Part shown: positions 1 through 8,930 of the stretch, piece by piece | Layout of the letters: each line of letters starts with the position of its first letter | Numbering within the stretch: the stretch's first letter is position 1 | DNA from: an uncultured Phycisphaerales bacterium | GTDB taxonomy: Bacteria; Planctomycetota; Phycisphaerae; WQYP01 | DNA: 9,372 nucleotides | Assembly: GCA_903868035.1 (NCBI GenBank) | Contig: CAIPTQ010000144.1 | Span: 1 to 9,372 of the forward strand | Reading direction: 5' to 3' | The notes under the pieces: model-generated | Told to the model about the DNA's origin: nothing | Seen by the model: only the letters and a program-made list of their open reading frames with translations | The model's database searches: none | Translations under genes and position numbers: made by a program

Positions 1-337
1 AGACATCATGGGCTTTTTGGTAATGCTCCAACATTTTGGGCACGTTCGGACGTTCATTAAACTGCGGCTTGATATTACTCGAATACAGGTCGCCGATCCG
101 GCCATAGATGCCGGCCTTGAACTGGGTATCAGGATGGCGCGTCAAATATTTTTCAAACAAATCAATCGCCACGGCACTGGGAACATTCTCATCAATACAC
201 TGGCGATAAGCCTGCGCCAATTCGGCATCCGCAGGAACCGTGTTTTGGGCCGGAGCCATTTGAGCATGCCATCCCAGCGCCATGACCGACATGACCACGA
301 ATAGGAGTCGGGAGCCGGGACTAAGTTTTATTCTCAT
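1..337 (-). CDS. Exported TPR-like protein, 5' part only (runs off left edge)
   Basis: The frame starts with ATG at 337 and stays open to the window edge (112 codons). The N-terminus looks like a Sec signal peptide: MRIK, then a hydrophobic stretch (about residues 11-23), then a plausible signal peptidase I site after APA near residue 30. There is no lipobox Cys. The rest has the helical spacing and residues of tetratricopeptide units, for example AYRQCIDEN, AIDLFEKYLTRHPDTQFKAGIY and KMLEHYQKAHD, so a protein-interaction or scaffold role outside the cytoplasm is likely. I infer this from pattern only and cannot name a family. The start is supported by a good Shine-Dalgarno GAGGT (344-348) six bases upstream; an earlier ATG at 343 runs straight into TAA. 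Codons are less GC-rich than in the neighbouring genes. Its own promoter is proposed at 356-384. Confidence 0.8.
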   Translation of the reverse strand, partial: MRIKLSPGSRLLFVVMSVMALGWHAQMAPAQNTVPADAELAQAYRQCIDENVPSAVAIDLFEKYLTRHPDTQFKAGIYGRIGDLYSSNIKPQFNERPNVPKMLEHYQKAHDV

Positions 338-343
338 TTACAT

Positions 344-348
344 ACCTC
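344..348 (-). promoter_or_regulatory. Ribosome binding site GAGGT
   Basis: GAGGT on the minus strand lies six bases upstream of the ATG at 337. It decides this start over the upstream ATG-TAA at 338-343. Confidence 0.6.
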
Positions 349-355
349 ACGACGT

Positions 356-384
356 ATTAAAACAGGGTTCGCTTCCCTTGTCCA
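356..384 (-). promoter_or_regulatory. Candidate sigma70-type promoter for the exported TPR-like gene
   Basis: On the minus strand, TGGACA (379-384, 5/6 match to TTGACA) is followed after exactly 17 bases by TTTAAT (356-361, 5/6 match to TATAAT). Transcription would begin near 349, giving a very short leader in which GAGGT lies almost at the 5' end. Found by eye; promoter consensus in planctomycetes is poorly constrained. Confidence 0.35.
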
Positions 385-457
385 TCAATCCATTTTAGGC
401 AATGTCACCGGCGCAAGCGGGCTCCTCATGAGGAATGCCAGTGCATGCCCCCGCGAA

Positions 458-548
458 CATGCTTTTGACGCAGATTTGGCTGCGTAACGGAGTATAAATT
501 CGTATGTCCATATCGCCATCCATCCGCCCTCACTGCGTCAAAAGCATG
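458..548. repeat. REP/MITE-like inverted repeat, 16-bp perfect arms
   Basis: CATGCTTTTGACGCAG at 458-473 is perfectly complementary to CTGCGTCAAAAGCATG at 533-548, with a 59-bp spacer. A nested alternative exists: ACGCAG (468-473) can also pair with CTGCGT at 480-485, six bases away. There is no transposase nearby and no open frame inside. A solo near-copy of the right arm appears at 4387-4404, which supports a dispersed repeat family. I recall similar GCTTTTGACGC repeats from planctomycete genomes but cannot verify this here. Confidence 0.75.
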
Positions 549-570
549 GCACCCATGGCACCCATGGCAC
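545..570. repeat. 9-bp tandem repeat CATGGCACC, about 2.9 copies
   Basis: CATGGCACC at 545-553 and 554-562 is followed by CATGGCAC at 563-570. It begins inside the right arm of the inverted repeat, so the two are probably one element. The same CATGGCAC tail, with changes, follows the solo arm at 4387-4404. Confidence 0.85.
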
Positions 571-620
571 GCGGCTATTGATTCATCGAGAGCATCAGAC
601 GAAATACGCCTATTTCCAAC

Positions 621-771
621 GCCGCTTCCGCGGCTTGACACAATTCGTGGGACAACCAACCCACGACGGCGCCTGTGGGCTTGTCGTGGGCTACTTTCGC
701 GCCGCCGCTACCGCGGCTCCATGCACGGCGAGGCCACTACCTGAATCGGAGCGGGCCGCTGCTACCGCGGC
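621..771. repeat. Three copies of a small GC-rich hairpin
   Basis: The same stem-loop occurs at 621-634 (GCCGC-TTCC-GCGGC), 704-717 (GCCGC-TACC-GCGGC) and 758-771 (GCTGC-TACC-GCGGC, where the stem is kept through a wobble pair). Copies two and three extend to a 20-base match with one difference (701-720 and 755-774). The loops vary while the stems persist, which suggests dispersed structured repeats. Orientation is unclear because the unit is near-palindromic. Confidence 0.65.
646..690. repeat. Mutually exclusive GTGGG/CCCAC hairpins
   Basis: CGTGGG (646-651) can pair with CCCACG (660-665) over an 8-base loop, or CCCACGAC (660-667) can pair with GTCGTGGG (683-690) over a 15-base loop. The central segment is shared, so only one can form at a time. 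No gene start or T-run next to it makes a riboswitch or terminator role clear. Confidence 0.5.
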
Positions 772-822
772 TCCCGAGAGCGGCGATTACCCGAAACATG
801 AGTTCACCCGATTCCATTATGG

Positions 823-4311
<3,489 letters not shown>

Positions 4312-4364
4312 GCGCGTAAATAACCCTCACCGAGGTCCCGGGACGCTGGTGTTCACACGGCATC

Positions 4365-4393
4365 ATGGTAGAACCGCGGCGCGCCGGCGTCAA
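4365..4393 (-). promoter_or_regulatory. Weak candidate promoter for mfd
   Basis: On the minus strand, TTGACG (4388-4393, 5/6 match to the -35 consensus) is followed after 17 bases by TACCAT (4365-4370, 4/6 match to the -10). The -35 lies inside the solo repeat arm at 4387-4404. If the match is real, mfd has its own start site within the 113-bp spacer after the beta-lactamase-like gene. Confidence 0.25.
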
Positions 4394-4404
4394 AAGCGTG
4401 GCGC
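4387..4404. repeat. Solo arm of the 458-548 inverted repeat
   Basis: GCGTCAAAAGCGTGGCGC matches 535-552 (GCGTCAAAAGCATGGCAC) at 16 of 18 positions. Both differences are A-to-G changes. No second arm is visible nearby. It sits in the spacer just upstream of mfd. Confidence 0.6.
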
Positions 4405-4424
4405 ATCCAACCGTGGTGAAGCGT

Positions 4425-5525
4425 TTAAGCCAACCCCAAATCCTCATACAGCGCCTGGAGCGCCGCCCGCATCCGCTGGTCGTGTACCGCCTCGCCGGGG
4501 CAGCCGTTGAACACCAGCGCCGCCGCCAGCTTATGCCGCGGATCGCAGAAGCCCACCGACGACTGGGCACCGGCATGCCCGAACGTCTCCGGCGACGCAT
4601 GCGGCCCGAACTGGTACGGCACCGCCGCGCCGTAGTGCGCCGAATTCACCATCACCCCCAGCCCCCAGTCGATCGTCTGCCGGGACGTCTCATCGAACAT
4701 GCCCACGCGTTGGCGCGTGGTCATCATCGCGACCGTCGCCTCCTGGAGCAGGCGTGTGCCGCCGATTGTCCCCCCCTGCCGGAGCATCTCATAGAACCGC
4801 GCCAGTTCGCGCACGGGTCCGCGGCAGCTTGCGGAGGGCCTTGCCCGCGATGCCGCGAGTTCGGTATCCAGATTCCGCAAGGCCCGCGGGGGCGGCTCCG
4901 CCGTGTCATACAAAACCCCGATCCGCTCGCCATACGCCCGATACCGCTCCGCCCCCAGCGCCAGCCAGGTGTCGCCCATCCCCGCCGGAACCAGCACGTT
5001 TTGCCGAATCCAATCCTCACACGGCGTCCCCGTCAGGCGACGGATCAACTCCCCCAGCACATACCACGACGTATGCGCGTGATACCCCGCCCGCAGCCCC
5101 GGCACCCAATGCCGCTCCAACGGCATCGCATAAATCCGCGCCAGCGTTTCCTCCCACGTCGCGAACGGATACGACGCATCCACCCCGCGTATCCCCGCCG
5201 TGTGCGTCAGCAGGTGCCGCAGTGTGATCTGGTCCTTGCCCTCGCGCCCGAACTCCGGCACATACGCCGCGACGGATTCATCGAGGTGTACCTGGCCGCG
5301 CTCCCACAACAGCAACACCGCCGCGGCGGTGATCGGCTTGCCGGCGGAGAGCCACAACATCAGCGTTTCGGATGTCATCGGCACATCCTCCCCCACCCGC
5401 GCCCGTCCCACCGCCACATCCACCACCGCCTCCCCGGCGATCATGGCAAAAAGCTGCGCCCCCACATGCAGCCCCGCGTGCATTCCCCGCTCAATAACCG
5501 CCATCGTCTGCCCAATATTCCGCAT
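4425..5525 (-). CDS. Serine hydrolase, class C beta-lactamase/esterase fold
   Basis: This 366-residue protein has the pattern of the Beta-lactamase family PF00144 (AmpC, EstB-type esterases, DD-peptidases). The nucleophile motif is SAGK (60-63). It is followed by the helix after it, the family-typical HLLTHTAG (104-111), a tyrosine motif that looks like GYHAHTSWYVLGE (Tyr148 the likely second catalytic residue, without the YxN asparagine) and HAG (317-319) in place of KTG. HxG in place of KTG and the absence of YxN fit an esterase or peptidase-like enzyme better than a true antibiotic-degrading lactamase. No signal peptide is evident, so it is probably cytoplasmic. GGGGA lies eight bases before the ATG. 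The coding strand strongly prefers G-ending codons, unlike the middle of mfd. It sits 37 bases after the toxin stop and may be read with it. Substrate unknown. Confidence 0.88.
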   Translation of the reverse strand: MRNIGQTMAVIERGMHAGLHVGAQLFAMIAGEAVVDVAVGRARVGEDVPMTSETLMLWLSAGKPITAAAVLLLWERGQVHLDESVAAYVPEFGREGKDQITLRHLLTHTAGIRGVDASYPFATWEETLARIYAMPLERHWVPGLRAGYHAHTSWYVLGELIRRLTGTPCEDWIRQNVLVPAGMGDTWLALGAERYRAYGERIGVLYDTAEPPPRALRNLDTELAASRARPSASCRGPVRELARFYEMLRQGGTIGGTRLLQEATVAMMTTRQRVGMFDETSRQTIDWGLGVMVNSAHYGAAVPYQFGPHASPETFGHAGAQSSVGFCDPRHKLAAALVFNGCPGEAVHDQRMRAALQALYEDLGLA

Positions 5526-5562
5526 CGTTCATTTCCCCAAGCCGCATGAAGTGTGGAGCCGG

Positions 5563-5829
5563 TTACTTATATACATCCCCGCGTGGTCCCACATGGGCGA
5601 CAACGACCGTGTCGCCCGCGCGGTCGTGGAGAAAGATGATGCGCAGATTGCCCTGCCGCATTCGGCGGTATCCCGCCCATTCACCCGCCATCGGCTTGAC
5701 GCCCGGCATGGCATATGGATCCGCCGCCAACTCCGCCAACTTGGCCAGCAATTGAGCCTTGAGGCGCGCGTCCAAACGCTGAATATAGCGGGCGGCACGG
5801 TTGTGAACGACCAGCTTGGCCATGACCAT
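5563..5829 (-). CDS. RelE/ParE-superfamily toxin
   Basis: This small basic protein (88 residues; 86 if it begins at the ATG at 5823) has the RelE/ParE layout: N-terminal strand KLVVHNRAARYI, two helices (about 11-35), then the diagnostic block VKPMAGEWAGYRRMRQGNLRII and the C-terminal strand with GPRGDVYK. Family members cleave mRNA on the ribosome or poison gyrase. The basic block and the terminal RGDVYK fit the RelE-like side, but the sequence does not settle the activity. The ATG at 5829 shares its A with the stop of the antitoxin gene (TGATG), which favours translational coupling; ATG 5823 (MAKLVVHN) is equally good by alignment pattern. A longer start at 5877 would lie inside the antitoxin gene and is unlikely. 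Confidence 0.85.
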   Translation of the reverse strand: MVMAKLVVHNRAARYIQRLDARLKAQLLAKLAELAADPYAMPGVKPMAGEWAGYRRMRQGNLRIIFLHDRAGDTVVVAHVGPRGDVYK

Positions 5830-6029
5830 CACAACGCCGACAACGGCTTGAACGCCGCGGCGTTGCCCTTCTTCCAATCAAGACGCGCGGCACGCAAATC
5901 GGCTTTCGCATGCTCATCCAAATCCAGCCCGAGCGCCTCGTTGAGTTCGCAATACTGCTTCCAGGAGATGATGACCTCCCGCGGGTTGCCACGCTCATCC
6001 ACGACAATTTTCTTGCGAATGGTGATCAT
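5829..6029 (-). CDS. Antitoxin of the RelE/ParE-like pair
   Basis: A 66-residue acidic/basic small protein (MITIRKKIVVDERGNPREVI...) precedes the toxin gene and overlaps it by one base, the usual antitoxin-first order. The N-terminal half (IRKKIVVDERGNPREVIISWKQYCEL) looks like a short DNA-binding or dimerisation strand-helix unit of the Phd/YefM or RelB type, and the acidic-then-basic helical C-terminus would wrap the toxin. The exact antitoxin class is not certain. ATG 6029 is preferred because homologue-like sequence begins there; an in-frame ATG at 6053 adds MRGGYTSN. Neither has a clear Shine-Dalgarno. It lies 68 bases downstream of the TIGR03790-like gene on the same strand. Such pairs usually repress their own promoter, but no operator could be identified. 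Confidence 0.75.
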   Translation of the reverse strand: MITIRKKIVVDERGNPREVIISWKQYCELNEALGLDLDEHAKADLRAARLDWKKGNAAAFKPLSAL

Positions 6030-6097
6030 GTTTGAAGTATATCCACCCCGCATTGTCCAAACAACTTGGTTCCGGCGCGCTTTTCGTGGACTACGTG

Positions 6098-7873
6098 TTA
6101 TTTCTTCGCCGCCGCCTCGTGTCCCAATATCACAAACGCATTCCGCAGCACCGGATCATTCCGCAAATCCTCCAGCTTCACCCGCGGCTTGGCCTTGAAC
6201 GGGTTGTACAAGGGATCCCCCACATACCCCTGCCGCCACGACAACACCGGGCAGGTCACCTCCCAGACCTCCCCCTGCGTGAACTCGCCCGACAGCAGCA
6301 GTGGAAAAAACTGCGATGGCTTGGGGAACGAATGCAGGTACGGCTCATCGGTCGGCCCCAGCGTGCCGCAGAAACCCCGGTTCAGCAGGTTCACCACCCA
6401 TCCGTGCTCGTTAAGATTGTGGAGCGACGTCATTTCAAAGCTCGCCACGTGGTAACCCACCGCCCCCTTGACCCATTGGCACGAATCCTGATAGTTGCCG
6501 ACGGAATACCATCCGCAATATGCCGCCGCGTCGGGGGCGTCCTTGGCCTGCAGCAAGTTGGGGGTGTCGTCCAGCACCGTCTCCATCGTCGAATGGGTCT
6601 TCATCCATTCGGCGGCCCGCCGCAGGTCGGCGTCAAACAACGCATACCCATCCGTCCCCCGCAGCCCCCGGGCATCAAAATACATCTTCCCGTCGAGCCC
6701 CTTTTCCTCCACCTTCAGCCCGGTGTCGATCATCTCCTGGACCTTGGCCACGGTCGAACCGTCCAGCCGGCACACCAGCAGCACCGGCGGCGCCACCACT
6801 CCCGCGCGCTGGAACTGCGCGTAAGTCTCCACGCATTTCGGATTGGTCAGCCAGTTCGCCCGCGGATAATCCTGGTCCGCCGCCAGCAGCGCCAGTTCAT
6901 TGTCGAAGCAGGCCGCCGTTTGTTCCGGCTTGAGGTACGCGATCATCTCCTCCAGCGCCCGGGCCTGGCCGATGACCCCGTCGATGCCGAGCCTTTGCGC
7001 GATGATCTCCTTGCGTATGCGCGCCGAAGCCCGCTGCGGCAGCAGCGCCTGATACTGCCCCTGGGCCGTGCGCAACTGCGTCCCCAGCTCCTCGAGCCGC
7101 CGCCGCGCCCCGTCCGCGTTCACCGCGTCGGCCGGCACGGCGATCGAATTCATCAGCCCCGCCATCCCCCCGACATGTTCCTGCAAGTTGATGAACAGCG
7201 CCATGGTCCGCGCGCGTTCCGGCTCGGGGAGCTTGTCGATCCGCCGCCCCGCCGCGGTCATGGCCTCCTGCACCCTGGGCAGCAACTGCTGCCAGGTCAT
7301 CTTGGCCGGCGCACTGGCAGGTGATGTGGACGCAGGTGGTGCCGACGCCCCCGTCGGCCGGCTCGCAGGGGTTGGGGTCGCCGATTTCGTTGTTGCTGCC
7401 GCCGGCTGCGCCAGGGATTCATACCGCGGTATCTGGGCCGCGATGTCCGCCACGAGGTCGTCCAACTGCTTCTGATCCTCGGCAATCTCCCCCCGCTCCA
7501 CCACCGTCGGCTCATGGGCCAGAATCCGCAGGGGCACGTCATATGTCGTCACCAGGCACTTGATCCCCCCCGCCCCGGTCTTGGGATCGGCCAGCAGCTT
7601 GCGGTCCCCCAGCGCCTTGAGCAACTGCGGCACCACGCTCGTGCGATACAACACTTCCGTGATGTTTTCCGACGCCTCACAGGTCAGGGGCACCAGATTG
7701 GTCGCGGGAATCTTCCGGGCGTTCATGTAGTACCGCGCCACCGCCTGCGAATTGAGGCTCTTGGTGTTGCACACCACCGCGATCTCGCCGGGCTCCAAAG
7801 CGCGGGCGGAGGCACCCCCCAGCGCGGCCAGGGCGGCGCTTCCGAATACTATTGTGTCCCGTAATTGCCACAT
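6098..7873 (-). CDS. Exported TIGR03790-family protein with a helical insert
   Basis: This 591-residue protein starts with a signal peptide (MWQLRDTIVF, hydrophobic core, ARA near 23-25). It carries the two conserved halves I recognise as TIGR03790: SQAVARYYMNARKIPATNLVPL (42-63) with YDVPLRI (111-117), then DNELALL (324-330), YHVASFE (474-480), EPYL (510-513), LSW (544-546) and GDPLYNPF (552-559). The family's function is unknown; as I recall, it is described as limited to genomes with exosortase protein sorting, which would place it in cell-surface biology. Between the halves, about 120-318, lies an extra region: an Ala/Pro/Thr/Ser linker (157-190) followed by a long charged helical segment (about 191-315), probably coiled-coil in part. 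This makes the protein larger than I expect for the family. Transcription runs away from nadK. The start has only a weak GGA upstream. Confidence 0.85.
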   Translation of the reverse strand: MWQLRDTIVFGSAALAALGGASARALEPGEIAVVCNTKSLNSQAVARYYMNARKIPATNLVPLTCEASENITEVLYRTSVVPQLLKALGDRKLLADPKTGAGGIKCLVTTYDVPLRILAHEPTVVERGEIAEDQKQLDDLVADIAAQIPRYESLAQPAAATTKSATPTPASRPTGASAPPASTSPASAPAKMTWQQLLPRVQEAMTAAGRRIDKLPEPERARTMALFINLQEHVGGMAGLMNSIAVPADAVNADGARRRLEELGTQLRTAQGQYQALLPQRASARIRKEIIAQRLGIDGVIGQARALEEMIAYLKPEQTAACFDNELALLAADQDYPRANWLTNPKCVETYAQFQRAGVVAPPVLLVCRLDGSTVAKVQEMIDTGLKVEEKGLDGKMYFDARGLRGTDGYALFDADLRRAAEWMKTHSTMETVLDDTPNLLQAKDAPDAAAYCGWYSVGNYQDSCQWVKGAVGYHVASFEMTSLHNLNEHGWVVNLLNRGFCGTLGPTDEPYLHSFPKPSQFFPLLLSGEFTQGEVWEVTCPVLSWRQGYVGDPLYNPFKAKPRVKLEDLRNDPVLRNAFVILGHEAAAKK

Positions 7874-7948
7874 AAATCATCCACACCGACGCCATAACCA
7901 TTTCAGAGCCTATCGGATTTTCCGCTGCGCGCCCTTTCCCAATTCCAG

Positions 7949-7964
7949 AGGATCATTGTATCCT
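7949..7964 (+). promoter_or_regulatory. Small dyad over the only nadK Shine-Dalgarno-like site
   Basis: AGGAT (7949-7953) and ATCCT (7960-7964) flank CATTGT. The only purine-rich site ahead of nadK, AGAGGA (7947-7952), is about 19 bases from the ATG and would be locked in this stem. It may be a weak RNA hairpin, an operator half in the divergent spacer, or chance. Confidence 0.2.
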
Positions 7965-7971
7965 TCGCATT

Positions 7972-8859
7972 ATGGATATTCTTCTGGTGCCCAATCGCAA
8001 CAAGCCCGACGCCATGCAGGCGGCGGACACGCTGGTTTCGCTGTTCGAAGAGCGCGCGCGGAAGCAAGGCGGCAGGTACGCGGTGACGACCTGCGCCGAC
8101 CATGCGCAAATCGCACTGTACAAGCCGGACCTGGTGGTCGTGCTGGGCGGCGACGGGTCGATCCTCACCACCGCCCAGGCGCTGGCGGGCATGCAGGTGC
8201 CGGTGGTGGGCATCAATTTCGGAAAGCTGGGCTATCTGGCGGCCTATTCGCTGGAGGAATTCATCGACCTGCTGGAACCGATCCTGGCCCGGCAGGTGCC
8301 CACGACCGAACGGCTGATGCTGCAGGCGGCGATCTATCCGTGGAACCGGAGCGCCGACATCCAATCCCTGAAGACCCTGGAGAAGCTGGCGCCCCGGGCA
8401 CGGGGGCTGGCGCTCAATGACGTGGTCATCAACGCCGGCGAGCCGTTCCGCATGATCGAACTCGAGGTGCAGGTGGATGAGGAGCGGACCACGATGTTCC
8501 GCTCGGACGGGCTGGTGGTGGCGACGGCCTCCGGCTCGACGGGCTACAACCTGTCGGCGGGCGGGCCGCTGATATCGCCCGAGGTGGCGGCGATGGTGCT
8601 CACGCCGATCTGCCCCTACACGCTGTCGTTCCGGCCGGTCGTGCTGCCGGCGTGGTCGGCGATTCTGGTCTGCCCGCACCGCTTGAATCCCGGCAGCCGG
8701 GTGAATTTCGACGGCCAGGTGAACATCCCGCTGGCGGAGGATGAGTGCCTGCTGATCCGGCGGGCGGCGAACACGCTGACGCTGGTGGAGAATCCGCGGC
8801 TGAGCCACTGGCAGATGCTGGCCGAAAAAATGCACTGGGCGCGCAGCCCCCGGCATTAG
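7972..8859 (+). CDS. nadK: NAD kinase (ATP- or polyphosphate-dependent)
   Basis: The enzyme phosphorylates NAD to NADP in the cytoplasm and so sets the NADPH supply. At 295 residues it has the usual length. Visible motifs are the nucleotide-binding GGDGS (59-63, catalytic Asp61), GINFGKLGYL (80-89), LNDVVI (148-153), the NAD-binding SDGLVVATASGSTGYNLSAG (178-197), PICPYTLSFRPVV (212-224) and DGQ (247-249). The C-terminus ends in the family-typical EKMHW. All key residues are present. It is divergent from the TIGR03790-like gene across a 98-bp spacer. ATG 7972 is the first start in frame with these motifs, but no good Shine-Dalgarno sits at normal distance, so initiation may be leaderless or weak. 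The following membrane-protein gene is on the same strand 71 bases on. Confidence 0.97.
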   Translation: MDILLVPNRNKPDAMQAADTLVSLFEERARKQGGRYAVTTCADHAQIALYKPDLVVVLGGDGSILTTAQALAGMQVPVVGINFGKLGYLAAYSLEEFIDLLEPILARQVPTTERLMLQAAIYPWNRSADIQSLKTLEKLAPRARGLALNDVVINAGEPFRMIELEVQVDEERTTMFRSDGLVVATASGSTGYNLSAGGPLISPEVAAMVLTPICPYTLSFRPVVLPAWSAILVCPHRLNPGSRVNFDGQVNIPLAEDECLLIRRAANTLTLVENPRLSHWQMLAEKMHWARSPRH

Positions 8860-8881
8860 CGGACGGGGCGGACTTGGGATA

Positions 8882-8915
8882 AATTGGTAATTTGTAATTG
8901 GTAATTGGTAATTGG
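8882..8915. repeat. Intergenic heptamer tandem repeat (AATTGGT), 34 bp
   Basis: AATTGGT (8882-8888), AATTTGT (8889-8895), AATTGGT (8896-8902 and 8903-8909), AATTGG (8910-8915). There are four full 7-bp units and a partial fifth, almost pure AT in a GC-rich context. The unit differs from that of the two mfd copies, but period, unit number and total length are the same. Heptamer tandems of this type recall the STRR repeats described in cyanobacteria. Confidence 0.9.
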
Positions 8916-8930
8916 AAACGGGACTGATGT

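Larger units (their letters stand above)
338..822. other. Repeat-rich non-coding spacer between mfd and the TPR-like gene
   Basis: No credible gene lies in these 485 bases. Short open frames on both strands are built from the repeats, such as a minus-strand frame rich in HGCHGCH that comes from a 9-bp tandem. The spacer holds, in order, a promoter-like region, a 16-bp perfect inverted repeat (458-548), a 9-bp tandem (545-570), overlapping GTGGG/CCCAC hairpins (646-690) and three copies of a GC-rich tetraloop hairpin (621-771). It is downstream of mfd and upstream of the TPR-like gene, both on the minus strand, so the structures could act in the mfd 3' end. None is followed by a T-run that would make a standard intrinsic terminator. 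Confidence 0.7.

Noticed and set aside
423..434. Perfect 12-bp palindrome TCCTCATGAGGA upstream of the TPR-like gene
   Set aside because: One or two palindromes of this size are expected by chance in 9.4 kb, and it lies about 40 bp upstream of the proposed -35, so an operator call is not supported.
426..659. Minus-strand 77-codon open frame with a HGCHGCH stretch (Cys/His pairs)
   Set aside because: The Cys/His pattern is the translation of the 9-bp tandem repeat inside the palindromic element, not a metal site; no ribosome binding site.
4365..5549. + strand open frame of 394 codons opposite the hydrolase gene
   Set aside because: Product is Arg/His/Pro-rich low-complexity sequence. The minus-strand gene has clear SAGK and HAG motifs and a ribosome binding site.
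6032..7324. + strand open frame of 430 codons opposite the TIGR03790-like gene
   Set aside because: Arg/His/Pro-rich shadow. The minus-strand gene has a signal peptide and conserved family blocks.
8846..8869. GCCCC/GGGGC stem over the nadK stop as a terminator
   Set aside because: Five-base stem with a 14-base loop and no T-run after it.
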